This document shows positions 53,188 to 61,033 of a DNA stretch of 64,000 nucleotides, piece after piece (the first letter of the stretch is position 1; every line of letters starts with the position of its first letter). The DNA is from Rhodovastum atsumiense (GTDB taxonomy: Bacteria > Pseudomonadota > Alphaproteobacteria > Acetobacterales > Acetobacteraceae). Below the pieces are notes generated by a model. It saw only the letters and a list, made by a program, of their open reading frames with translations. It had not been told where the DNA came from and searched no databases. The stretch lies in assembly GCF_937425535.1 (NCBI RefSeq), contig NZ_OW485601.1:5749501-5813500 (forward strand). Direction: 5' to 3'. Made by a program: the position numbers and the translations under genes.

Positions 53188-54513
53188 ATGTCTCGTTCCA
53201 GGTTGAACCTGCTGTTCGCTGGGCTGCCTTGCGCCAGCGCGCTGATTGCCTCCACCGCGAGCGCGCAGCCGGTCGGGCAGTTCCTGCTCGACCGTTATTT
53301 TCCCGAAGGCACGCCCGGCTACTATGTCGAGCCCGGTGTCACCGTGCAGTCGCGCATGCGCCCGGAATACGATGCCCCCGGCATCCGGGCCGGCAGCTTC
53401 ATCATCCGGCCACGGGCGATCGAAGGCATCGGCTACAACGACAACGTCCTCGGCAGCATCAACGACAAGAAGAGCAGCCTGGTGATCAATTCCCAGGCTT
53501 CGCTGACCGCCAATTCGGACTGGGGCCGCAACAGTCTCGGCGCCTCGATCAGCGTCGAGGACAGCCGCTACCCCTCGGTCAACAGCCAGAACACCACGGT
53601 GTGGAACGGCTCGCTCGGCGGCACCTACGACATCGGCCGTGACCAGGTGCAGCTCGGCTACACCCATCTGTCAGGATACGTCACGCCGACATCGGTCGAT
53701 GCCCGCCGCTACATCACCCGGCCGGCCCCCTACGACCTCGACAATGCCCATATCGGCTACTATGCGAATTTCGGTCGTTTCGCGCTGTTGCCAAGCTTCG
53801 ACTACACCCAGCTTCGTTTCTCGCCGGCCGACCTGGGCACCGGCGCACAGGTCAGCCAGTCCTATCAGAACCGGAATGTGTATCGCGGTGCGGTGCAGGG
53901 TCGTTACGAATTCGCCCCCCAGCGTAACGCCGTGCTGGAAGTGCGCACCACCGGCACCGATTATGTCAGCAGCACCGCCATGCAGGGTCACAACTCCCTC
54001 GGCTACGCAGTGCTGGTCGGCCTCGACTATGCCTCCAGCGCGGTCTGGCGCTTCCGCGGCCTGATCGGCTACGAGATTCGCGATTTCCAGAGCTCGGCGT
54101 TCAAGCAACGCACCTCCCCGGTCGGTGAGGCCAACGTGATCTGGACACCGACCGGGCTGACCACCGTCACCGGGCGCGTCGCCCGCACCATCGAGGATTC
54201 CAGCGACCCGGCCGTGGCCGGCTATGACTACACCAGCACCACCATCTCGATCGATCATGAGTATCTGCGCAACGTGATCCTGAGCGGCTATGTCGGCTAC
54301 CAGCGCGCGGACTACATCGGCAGCCCCGCCAGCCAGACCTTTTACTCGCTGGGCGTCGGCGCGGCCTGGCTGATCGACCGGAATTTCCGGCTCGGCCTCA
54401 ACTACAGCCTGATCAACCAGACAGGCGATACCGGTGGGAGCGTCACGTCTCCGGTGCGGGGCGGATCCTACCTGCAGAACATTACGCTGCTGAATCTGCG
54501 CTTCCAACTCTGA
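53188..54513 (+). CDS. Outer-membrane beta-barrel protein (BBP2-like, exopolysaccharide locus)
   Basis: This 441-residue outer-membrane barrel has a signal peptide (LLFAGLPCASALIASTASAQ). The mature part has alternating amphipathic strands rich in Tyr, Asn and Ser, for example RAIEGIGYNDNVLGSINDKK and DYTSTTISIDHEYLRNVIL, and ends in LLNLRFQL. The 'gYNDNvlgs' block is typical of the putative beta-barrel porin-2 family found in exopolysaccharide loci. ATG 53188 has GGAGGA six bases upstream; a GTG at 53167 in the same frame is less likely. The role may be polymer secretion at the outer membrane. Confidence 0.85.
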   Translation: MSRSRLNLLFAGLPCASALIASTASAQPVGQFLLDRYFPEGTPGYYVEPGVTVQSRMRPEYDAPGIRAGSFIIRPRAIEGIGYNDNVLGSINDKKSSLVINSQASLTANSDWGRNSLGASISVEDSRYPSVNSQNTTVWNGSLGGTYDIGRDQVQLGYTHLSGYVTPTSVDARRYITRPAPYDLDNAHIGYYANFGRFALLPSFDYTQLRFSPADLGTGAQVSQSYQNRNVYRGAVQGRYEFAPQRNAVLEVRTTGTDYVSSTAMQGHNSLGYAVLVGLDYASSAVWRFRGLIGYEIRDFQSSAFKQRTSPVGEANVIWTPTGLTTVTGRVARTIEDSSDPAVAGYDYTSTTISIDHEYLRNVILSGYVGYQRADYIGSPASQTFYSLGVGAAWLIDRNFRLGLNYSLINQTGDTGGSVTSPVRGGSYLQNITLLNLRFQL

Positions 54514-54531
54514 CGCAGCCAAACGGCCAGC

Positions 54532-54572
54532 CAAACGGCCGCTCGATCCGAAATGGATCGAGCGGCCGTTTG
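54532..54572 (+). terminator. Strong intrinsic terminator after the barrel gene
   Basis: CAAACGGCCGCTCGATCC (54532-54549) and GGATCGAGCGGCCGTTTG (54555-54572) form a perfect 18-bp stem with a GAAAT loop, 18 bp after the stop. It is one of the most stable hairpins in the window and closes the exopolysaccharide locus. An extra CAAACGGCC-like copy precedes it. Confidence 0.9.
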
Positions 54573-54752
54573 CGCGTCTCGCGCCCCTGTCGGCTTTGCT
54601 GCGTGTCCAGGTGGGAGCGCAAAACCGTTACCACTGCATGCGGTCGCGCACCTAAATCGCGCTTGACAAGGCGCCGCTATCGGTCTCAGACTTTCCCCAT
54701 CACTTGCAGGAGGAGGCCAAATAGATAGCTTAGATCCACCGGGCCGTTTCTA

Positions 54753-54883
54753 GTTGCCGACTTTCTTGGCATCGGCAACAGACTTCAGAAGTCCAAGTTG
54801 TGCTCGGGTTATACATCACCGAGCGCGAAGAAACTTTCTTCGCACCCAAACCCCCGCATGACGCTCATGGGCGCGCGGGGGTT
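54753..54883. ncRNA. Candidate structured RNA or repeat-rich regulatory segment
   Basis: Within the 333-bp gene-free gap 54573-54905, five inverted repeats follow each other: GTTGCCGA/TCGGCAAC (54753-54779), GACTTC/GAAGTC (54781-54793), GCTCGG/CCGAGC (54802-54824), GCGAAGAAA/TTTCTTCGC (54825-54843) and AACCCCCGC/GCGGGGGTT (54849-54883). The third and fourth are directly adjacent. A TTGACA at 54663-54668 could be a -35 element, but the matching -10 is weak. The last hairpin could terminate a transcript in either direction, including that of the patatin gene. I recognise no known RNA family. The rest of the gap holds no gene. Confidence 0.35.
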
Positions 54884-54905
54884 GATGCTGTACCATCCCT
54901 GCCCG

Positions 54906-55988
54906 TCATGCCGGTCTGACGCCGTCGCCAGCCAGATCAGGCAGCAGTGGTCGGGCGAAACGACACAGCCCCATGGTCGAACGCCTGCCCAGGGCATCCC
55001 CCTGCTCGGCCAGGAAACGATCGACCGCCTCCGCGCCGAGGCCACGCATCCGTTGCAGGAAGGCCCAGGTCGGGTACAGCTTGCTGCGGGCGGCGACCTC
55101 GCGGAATTCCTCTTCCGCCCCGATCATGTGCAGCCGCGCCGCACGCAGCCGTGCCAGCGGCGGCGGCAGCGTGTGCATCCCGGACAGCAGCACCTGCGCC
55201 ACCGCGAGTGACCGCAGCTCCTGCCGCAGCGCCGTGCCGAAGGCGATCTCGTGCGTCCGTTCCTGGATGCGCGCGGCACTCGCCGGAACTTCCGGCCGCT
55301 CGATCGGAGTGGTGCGGACGATCACGATGTCCGGTGGCGCTCCCGCCTCGATCAGGGGCCGTACTGGCGGGTTGCTTGAATAGCCTCCGTCCCAATAGAT
55401 CTCGCCGTCGATCTCGACCGGAGGAAACAACTGCGGCAGGCAGGCCGAGGCCAGCAGCACCTCCGGGGTGACCTCGCCGTCACGGAACAGCCGCGCCTCG
55501 CCCGTCCGCACCCGTGTCGCCGAAACCACCAGGGTCGGGGCCCCGGGCCGCCCGAAGGCGGTCGGATCCAGTACCCCCTCGAGCACGCCGGCCAACGGAT
55601 TGGCCCCGGCGGGCCCTGGCGCCCAGGAATTCGTCGCGCCGCGCAGGGCGCCGACCACCGGCGCCATGGCGCTGCTGAGCATGTGGAACCAGGCCTCCGT
55701 CGGGCCATCCAGCGATCCCGCGGCCACCGCCACCCGGCGCCAGAACAGCTCCAGCAGCCGCTTCGCCTCCGCCGCCCCGCCCGTCGCCAGCCCCTGCACC
55801 AGCAGGGCCGCGTTCATGGCCCCTGCGCTCGCGCCGCTGACCGCGCCGATGCGCAGCCCGGGCGCATCCAGCAGGCGCTCGATCGCCCCCCAGGCAAAGG
55901 CGCCCATGGCCCCGCCCCCTTCGAGCGCCAGCGTCACCGGCAGTACGTCTGGCCGGCGGCGTTCGTTCGCCCTGCGGATCCGGATCAT
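54906..55988 (-). CDS. Patatin-like phospholipase
   Basis: This 360-residue serine lipase is of the patatin family. It has the oxyanion loop LALEGGGAMGAFAWG, the nucleophile elbow AVSGASAGAMNAAL (GXSXG) and the catalytic aspartate in YWDGGYSSNPPV. The C-terminal half (RTHEIAFGTALRQELRSLAV, EEEFREVAARSKLYPTWAFL) resembles the DUF3734 region of alphaproteobacterial patatins that are often found beside polyhydroxybutyrate genes. ATG 55988 gives IRIRRANERRRPDVLPVT; the frame stays open far upstream but without family sequence. It is transcribed alone, divergent from the methyltransferase operon. Confidence 0.9.
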   Translation of the reverse strand: MIRIRRANERRRPDVLPVTLALEGGGAMGAFAWGAIERLLDAPGLRIGAVSGASAGAMNAALLVQGLATGGAAEAKRLLELFWRRVAVAAGSLDGPTEAWFHMLSSAMAPVVGALRGATNSWAPGPAGANPLAGVLEGVLDPTAFGRPGAPTLVVSATRVRTGEARLFRDGEVTPEVLLASACLPQLFPPVEIDGEIYWDGGYSSNPPVRPLIEAGAPPDIVIVRTTPIERPEVPASAARIQERTHEIAFGTALRQELRSLAVAQVLLSGMHTLPPPLARLRAARLHMIGAEEEFREVAARSKLYPTWAFLQRMRGLGAEAVDRFLAEQGDALGRRSTMGLCRFARPLLPDLAGDGVRPA

Positions 55989-56033
55989 GACAGGATATCC
56001 CGATGCTGCACCGCCAACGCATTTGGGGGTCTT

Positions 56034-56050
56034 ATGTTGCAGTGCAACAT
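56034..56050. promoter_or_regulatory. TGC-rich operator-like palindrome
   Basis: ATGTTGCA-G-TGCAACAT is a perfect palindrome, 45 bp upstream of the patatin start and about 100 bp upstream of the divergent methyltransferase start. TTGCA...TGCAA symmetry is seen in sites of polyhydroxyalkanoate regulators of the PhaR type, which would fit the patatin family context, but no phaR or pha gene is in the window. It is a candidate operator only. Confidence 0.4.
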
Positions 56051-56151
56051 GATCCATCCGATGCCGGTCCGCATCCGTACTATGCATCCTTAACGCTTGG
56101 TGGCGCGGCGCTCCGGCCGTTACGCCTGATCCGAACTGGGCGGGCAGGCGC

Positions 56152-56868
56152 ATGGAGCCGGGCGAATACGGGCTGATGGACGCCGTGGAGACACGGATGT
56201 GGTGGTACCGCGCCCTGCATGCCCGGCTTGGCGATGCCCTGGAGGATGTGCGCGGACACGTCCTGGACGGCGGATGCGGCACGGGCGGATTGCTCGCGAT
56301 GCTGCGCCGGCGGCGCCCCGATCTCGCCCTCACCGGCATCGAATGGGCCGCCGCGGCAGCCGCCCGGGCCCGGCAGAAATCCGGGGCCCCGGTGGTGCGC
56401 GGCAGCGTCGGCGCGCTGCCCTTCGCTACTGCGAGCTTCGATGCCGCGATCCTCGCCGACGTGCTGTGCCACGCCGCCGTCGATCCGCCGGTCGCGCTGG
56501 CCGAGCTGCACCGGGTGATCCGTCCCGGCGGATGCCTGGTGGTGAACATGCCGGCCTATGCCTGGCTGCATTCCGCCCACGACCGGCGCGTGCACAACGC
56601 CCGCCGCTGGACCGCCGGCGAGACCCGCGCCGCGCTCGCCGCCGCCGGCTTCACCCGGATCCGCGCCCGTTACTGGAACGGCCTGTTGCTGCCGCTGATG
56701 ATCCTGCAGCGACGCCTGTTGGCCCGCGGCGCCGAGGCAAGGTCGGATGTCGCCGTGTTTTCGCCATGGCTCGACGCCACCTTGCATGCGATCACCGCCC
56801 TGGAACGGCGCCTGCCCGTGACGCTGCCCGCCGGCGGCTCGGTGCTGGCGACCGCGATCCGCCCTTGA
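56152..56868 (+). CDS. Class I SAM-dependent methyltransferase
   Basis: This 238-residue methyltransferase has the SAM-binding motif LDGGCGTGGLLAML (motif I), an acidic residue after the second strand (LTGIEWAAAA), LPFATASFDAAILADVLCH (motif II) and LHRVIRPGGCLVVNMPAYAW (motif III). The MPAYAWLHSAHDRRVHNARR block is common in methyltransferases located beside dolichyl-phosphate-mannose-type glycosyltransferases. It heads a three-gene operon with a GT2 and an SMR-type protein, so it may methylate a lipid-linked sugar. The gap to the GT2 gene is 38 bp. Confidence 0.87.
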   Translation: MEPGEYGLMDAVETRMWWYRALHARLGDALEDVRGHVLDGGCGTGGLLAMLRRRRPDLALTGIEWAAAAAARARQKSGAPVVRGSVGALPFATASFDAAILADVLCHAAVDPPVALAELHRVIRPGGCLVVNMPAYAWLHSAHDRRVHNARRWTAGETRAALAAAGFTRIRARYWNGLLLPLMILQRRLLARGAEARSDVAVFSPWLDATLHAITALERRLPVTLPAGGSVLATAIRP

Positions 56869-56906
56869 GAGACCGCTTCCAAGAGACCCCCCGAGGATTG
56901 CCGCCC

Positions 56907-57929
56907 ATGCCAGCCACCCCGCTCGCCGCCATGCCAGGCCAGACGCACCCCGGTCCGGGCGGCGCGCCCGTGCCGGCGCCCGCCCTGTCCATCGTGGTGC
57001 CGGTCTACCGGGGCGCCGGCACCATCGGGGTGCTGGTCGAGGCACTCAGCGCGCTGCGCGCCGAAGGCGGGCTGGAGATCGTGCTGGTCAATGACGGCAG
57101 CCCCGACAACTCCGGCGAGGTCTGTCGCGCCCTGTTGCGCCACGCCACCGTGCCGGTCATCTACATCGAGCACGCCCGCAACTTCGGCGAGCACAACGCC
57201 GTCATGACCGGCCTGCGCCATGCCCGCGGCGCCTATGTCATCACCATGGACGACGACCTGCAGAACCCCCCGGAGGAGGTGCTGCGGCTGTTCGACCATG
57301 CGCGGCACGGCGGCTGGGACGTGGTCTATACCCGCTACGCCCGCAAGCAGCACGCGGCCTGGCGCAACCTCGGCAGCCGCTTCGCCAACAAGGTGGCGGA
57401 CTGGCTGCTGGACAAGCCGCCGGGGCTTTATCTTTCCTCGTTCCGCTGCATGTCCGCGCTGGTGGTGCGCGCCGTCACCCGCTACCGCGGCCCCTACCCC
57501 TACGTCGACGGGCTGCTGATGCAAGTCACGCAGCGCATCGACAGCATCGAGGTCCGCCATCTGCCGCGCGCCGAAGGGCGCTCGAACTACACGCTCAAGC
57601 GGCTGGTGCGGCTGTGGCTCAATCTGGCGACCAGCTTCTCGCTGGCGCCGCTGCGCCTGGCCGTCCTCGCCGGCGTGGCCATGGCCGCGCTCGGCATGGT
57701 GGGCGCGGTGGCGACCATCGTCGAGGCCCTGACCTCCCACAACACGCCGAGTGGCTGGGCCTCGACCATGACCGTCATCCTGCTGGTCTCCGGCGTGCAG
57801 TCGATGATGCTCGGGGTGATGGGCGAATATGTCGGCCGCACCTTCCTCTCGTCCAACGGCAAGCCACAGGGCACGGTACGGCTGATCGAACGCAGCGAGG
57901 CCACCTCCCTGCAGCGGGACGCGGCATGA
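56907..57929 (+). CDS. Glycosyltransferase family 2, polyprenyl-phosphate type (ArnC/GtrB-like)
   Basis: This 340-residue membrane-anchored GT2 enzyme transfers a sugar from a nucleotide donor to undecaprenyl phosphate. The catalytic domain has LSIVVPVYRGAGTIGVLVEA, EIVLVNDGSPDNSGEV, ITMDDDLQNPPEEVL (DXD) and HLPRAEGRSNYTLKRLVRL, as in ArnC, GtrB and DPMS. Two C-terminal helices (residues about 245-265 and 280-305) match the two-helix anchor of this group. The gene ends in ATGA overlapping the SMR-type gene, as expected for a transferase coupled with its flippase. Confidence 0.9.
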   Translation: MPATPLAAMPGQTHPGPGGAPVPAPALSIVVPVYRGAGTIGVLVEALSALRAEGGLEIVLVNDGSPDNSGEVCRALLRHATVPVIYIEHARNFGEHNAVMTGLRHARGAYVITMDDDLQNPPEEVLRLFDHARHGGWDVVYTRYARKQHAAWRNLGSRFANKVADWLLDKPPGLYLSSFRCMSALVVRAVTRYRGPYPYVDGLLMQVTQRIDSIEVRHLPRAEGRSNYTLKRLVRLWLNLATSFSLAPLRLAVLAGVAMAALGMVGAVATIVEALTSHNTPSGWASTMTVILLVSGVQSMMLGVMGEYVGRTFLSSNGKPQGTVRLIERSEATSLQRDAA

Positions 57930-58258
57930 CCCCCTACTGGCTTGCCCTGGCCGTCGCCATCGCCACCAGCATGGGGGGCCAGACCCTGCTCAAGGCCGGG
58001 GCCGGCGCGCCCGATTTCATCGGGCAATTGTTCGACTGGCGCACCATCATCGGACTGTCGCTGTACGGTGGGGCCGCCTTGCTCTACATCGTCGCCCTGC
58101 GCCGCATCCCCATGTCGGTGGCCCTGCCCTGTACCGCCATCTCCTACGTCGCGGCCGCGCTGATCGGCTACTACGCCTTCGATGAAACGATCACCGTTAC
58201 TCATATGGCAGCGATCGGCCTGATCGCGGCGGGTGTCATCACCCTGGCCCTGGCGTAG
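57926..58258 (+). CDS. SMR/EamA-type small flippase (ArnE/ArnF-like)
   Basis: This 110-residue inner-membrane protein has four helices. The sequence (SMGGQTLLKAGAGAPDFIGQ; ALPCTAISYVAAALIGYYAF; TVTHMAAIGLIAAGVITLAL) is typical of the short EamA/SMR proteins such as ArnE and ArnF, which flip undecaprenyl-phosphate-aminoarabinose. Only one such gene is present, so it would act as a homodimer. It overlaps the GT2 gene by 4 bp. The likely cargo is the lipid-linked sugar made by that enzyme, possibly methylated by the first gene product. Confidence 0.85.
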   Translation: MTPYWLALAVAIATSMGGQTLLKAGAGAPDFIGQLFDWRTIIGLSLYGGAALLYIVALRRIPMSVALPCTAISYVAAALIGYYAFDETITVTHMAAIGLIAAGVITLALA

Positions 58259-58305
58259 CGCGGGGCGCTGCCCCATCCGTGTTCGGACAGTTTCAGCGCA
58301 GGTGA

Positions 58306-58401
58306 TGTAGGGCGGATCAGCGTAGCGCCATCCGCCATCGCAACGCTCCGCGAGGTGGCCAGCTTGGGATGGCGGATTGCGCTACGCTGATCCGCCCTAC
58401 A
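58306..58401. repeat. 96-bp palindromic element, copy 2
   Basis: Arms 58306-58337 and 58370-58401 pair at 31 of 32 positions around a 32-nt centre. Compared with copy 1 at 26245-26340 the centre is in inverted orientation and matches at 28 of 32 positions. Two arm substitutions relative to copy 1 are matched by compensating changes in the opposite arm. It lies between the SMR-type gene and the convergent TAXI gene. Confidence 0.85.
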
Positions 58402-58446
58402 CTTCATGATGCTGATCCTAATGCAGATGGGGCACCGCCCCGCGTT

Positions 58447-59598
58447 TTACAGGCCCTGCCGTTTCCTCCAGGCCAGGAACTGCTGGAACAGCAACGCCCT
58501 CTGCGTCTCGTTCAGCCCCGCCGGCGTGCCGCCGGTGCTGACCAGGAAGGCATCGAACGAGGCGCGTTCATCCGGCCCGCCCGCCACGGTCTGGCGCTGC
58601 AGCCATTCCTGTGCCGCCGGGAAGCGGGTCCAGCCCGGCGCCTGGGCGGCAAGGTTCACGTCGCGCCATTTCGGGTGGCGCGGCTTCTGCTGGAAGGCCG
58701 GGAAATTGCCGAAGAACGCATCGACGAAGCGCGCGACCTTGCGATAGCGATCGCTGCCCGGCGACCAGGCGAAGGCCGCCATCACCGATCCGACCGCGAT
58801 CGTATCGACCGCCTCCTGCTCGCCGAGCAGCCCGGGATAGTCCGCATGCGCGAAACGCGCCGGCAGATAGGTCTCGAGCAAGGTCGGCGTGAGCGGCACC
58901 GCCAGCAGGTGCAGCCCCTCGGCCCCATCGAGGCCCGAGAACAGCCGCGCGGGCTTGCCGGTGACATAGACCAGGGCGGCGATGTCGCCGCGCCGCAGCT
59001 TCTCCAGCGCGTCGGCCTGGCTGTCATTGGTGAATTTCGGCGCGATGCCCAGGCCCTCGAACAGCACCGAGGCGGTCATCGCCGTGCCGCTGCCGCGCAC
59101 ATCGACATTCACCGGCTTGCCCGCAAGATCCTCGATGCGGGCGATGTCGGGACCGGCGAGGATATGCACCTCCTCGTCATAGAGCTTGGCGATGTACTGC
59201 ACTGCCTGCTCGACCCCGGGGAACAGGCGCTGCTTGCGGGCGAAGGCCAGCACGTCGGACTGCACGATGCCGATGTCGACGCCCTTCAGGTAGATGATGT
59301 CCGACAGATTCTGCACCGAGCCCTTGCCGATCAGGGCCAGCACCCGCAGCTTCTCGCCGTCGTCGAGCACGGCGGACAGATCGGCGGCGATGCGGATGTA
59401 GGTGCCATCGACCCCGCCCGCGATCACGCCGACGGTCCCCGCATTCGCCCGTGCCACGGCTTCGGCATTCGCCCGCGCGGCAGCGTCGCCATTGCCTTGT
59501 GCGCGCGCCGCGATGCCGGCCGTCGCCAGCAGCAGCAGCATTCCCATCAGCGCGGCGCGCAGCCCTGGCCGCGTGCCCATGCGCAAGACTTGCCTCAT
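58447..59598 (-). CDS. TAXI-family TRAP solute-binding protein
   Basis: This is a periplasmic binding protein of 383 residues. It has a signal peptide (LMGMLLLLATAGIAARA) and an Ala/Asn-rich linker, then the TAXI-type domain: VGVIAGGVDGTYIRIAADLS, the block around DIGIVQSDVLAFAR, and VNVDVRGSGTAMTASVLFEG. TAXI proteins normally feed a fused DctQM-type permease for dicarboxylates or glutamate, but no permease gene is nearby, so it is an orphan. It follows, with a 4-bp overlap, a secreted Sel1-like protein. The C-terminal extension after the domain is longer than usual (roughly 60 residues). Confidence 0.87.
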   Translation of the reverse strand: MRQVLRMGTRPGLRAALMGMLLLLATAGIAARAQGNGDAAARANAEAVARANAGTVGVIAGGVDGTYIRIAADLSAVLDDGEKLRVLALIGKGSVQNLSDIIYLKGVDIGIVQSDVLAFARKQRLFPGVEQAVQYIAKLYDEEVHILAGPDIARIEDLAGKPVNVDVRGSGTAMTASVLFEGLGIAPKFTNDSQADALEKLRRGDIAALVYVTGKPARLFSGLDGAEGLHLLAVPLTPTLLETYLPARFAHADYPGLLGEQEAVDTIAVGSVMAAFAWSPGSDRYRKVARFVDAFFGNFPAFQQKPRHPKWRDVNLAAQAPGWTRFPAAQEWLQRQTVAGGPDERASFDAFLVSTGGTPAGLNETQRALLFQQFLAWRKRQGL

Positions 59599-60593
59599 CG
59601 CGTTCCGCTTGCCTCCAGTCGCTTGAGCCGTTTCATGGCTTCGGGATCGCCAAGGGAAGCGGCACGGCGGTACCAGGTCATGGCCGCTTCGGGGTCCGGC
59701 CGGATGCCACGCGTGCCGAGCCCGGCGAGCACATCGGGATCATGGGTACGGCCGGCCGCGGTGGCGGCCGCGCCGCTGCCGCCCAGCGCAGCACGTTCGT
59801 ACAGCAGGCGCGCCGCCGAGATATCGCCGATTGCCAGCATCTCGTCGCCGCGGCGCATCAGCGCCGCCATCACCTCCGGCGCGAGCGGCTGCAGCGCGGG
59901 CATGCCCGGCACGGACGTTCCCGGTTTTCCGGTCAGGGCCTGCCGCGTCTCCGGTTCAGGGGCCGGGCGGCTGGCCGGAGCCACGGTCGGCACCGCCATC
60001 GGCGCGGGCACGGGCGGCGATACCGTCGCGAGCTCCGCCGCGCGGGCGGGCGCCGCAATGCCGGGCCCGGAGGCATCGGTGGCCATGCCGGTGGAAGCCT
60101 CGGCCTGCGTCACGCCCGGGGAACGCGTCTCTTCCTGTGGGGGGGAACGGTCGGCCGGAGTCGCCGTCACCCGGGGTGCCAGCGGCGGCGGATTGCTGCC
60201 CGGCGAGAGCGCATCGGCGAAGATGGTGAAGCGCCGTGCCTCAACGCTGTGGCCGGTGGCGGTCTCGATGGCGGCGCGGTCACGCAGGCGTTGCGGCATC
60301 GCATTGACTTCCGCGATCGTCGCCTCGCCGGCCTGCGGCACCAGGTCCAGGATGCGCCGGACCGTCTCCAGGGCGTTGTCGCCCGGCGGCGACCAGACCC
60401 GGCCATCGGCGACCTGCAACTCCACCCGGTCGATGAGCTGGGTGATCTCGCGATCGGCCGGCTGTTCGTTGTCCTGGGAAGCCGTGTCCTGCACGCCCGT
60501 GCCGGCCGAGACGAGAGGCAGGGCTTGACCCCAGGCCGGCAGCACCACCCCGGCCAGGCCGATCATGATCACGCCGTACTTCAACCCGCGCAT
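59595..60593 (-). CDS. Secreted Sel1-repeat-like protein of unknown function
   Basis: This 332-residue protein has a signal peptide (KYGVIMIGLAGVVLPAWGQA). The middle (about 130-225) is low-complexity, rich in Pro, Ala and Thr. The C-terminus has a short Sel1/TPR-like repeat: LLYERAALGGSGAAATAAGR and TWYRRAASLGDPEAMKRLKR, whose YxxAAxxGxxxA patterns are diagnostic. Sel1-like proteins act as scaffolds. It overlaps the TAXI protein gene by 4 bp, so the pair is probably translationally coupled and may work as a periplasmic sensing or binding unit. ATG 60593 is chosen because it gives the signal peptide. Confidence 0.7.
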   Translation of the reverse strand: MRGLKYGVIMIGLAGVVLPAWGQALPLVSAGTGVQDTASQDNEQPADREITQLIDRVELQVADGRVWSPPGDNALETVRRILDLVPQAGEATIAEVNAMPQRLRDRAAIETATGHSVEARRFTIFADALSPGSNPPPLAPRVTATPADRSPPQEETRSPGVTQAEASTGMATDASGPGIAAPARAAELATVSPPVPAPMAVPTVAPASRPAPEPETRQALTGKPGTSVPGMPALQPLAPEVMAALMRRGDEMLAIGDISAARLLYERAALGGSGAAATAAGRTHDPDVLAGLGTRGIRPDPEAAMTWYRRAASLGDPEAMKRLKRLEASGTR

Positions 60594-61033
60594 GCCATTG
60601 TCCCTTGAAACGGACCGTTCGCGCTTCCCGGCATCGCCGTGGGGCCGTGCGCCGGTCATTCCGGACCGAAGCAAAATTGACCGTGTCGACACGATGAACT
60701 TCGCCGGGGCGGCTGCCGCTGTCCACTGAACAGGTTCGCGTTTCCATCGATTGCGGATGAAAAGGACGTGACGCCGAATTTTGTGCAGTGGTGCAACGGG
60801 GACACCGGTACTCCGTTACTGCGGGCGTCCGCGCAAGCGCCAATGCCTCACGCCCGCGCGGGCGTTCCCGGGAGCAATCCGCAGATGCATCCGATGGATT
60901 GCGAGGACAGGTACTCCGACACGGCGGAGGTCATCGCCGATGCCTGTCCGCGATGACCTGACGCCGCCCGACGCCGATGCGCCGTAGCAGGATCGGTTCA
61001 ACCGCCGAGGGGCATGGTGCGGGACCGGCGATC
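60594..61033. other. Gene-free gap
   Basis: 440 bp between the start of the Sel1-like gene and the end of the unknown gene at 61034, both on the minus strand. The first part should contain the promoter of the Sel1-like/TAXI pair. A short plus-strand frame ending at 60956 (MHPMDCEDRYSDTAEV) exists but has no convincing start or codon use. I see no RNA gene or strong hairpin. Confidence 0.5.

Noticed and set aside
60768-60956. A 62-codon plus-strand frame in the gap before the unknown gene
   Set aside because: No ribosome-binding site at proper spacing, odd composition and no hydrophobic or conserved pattern.
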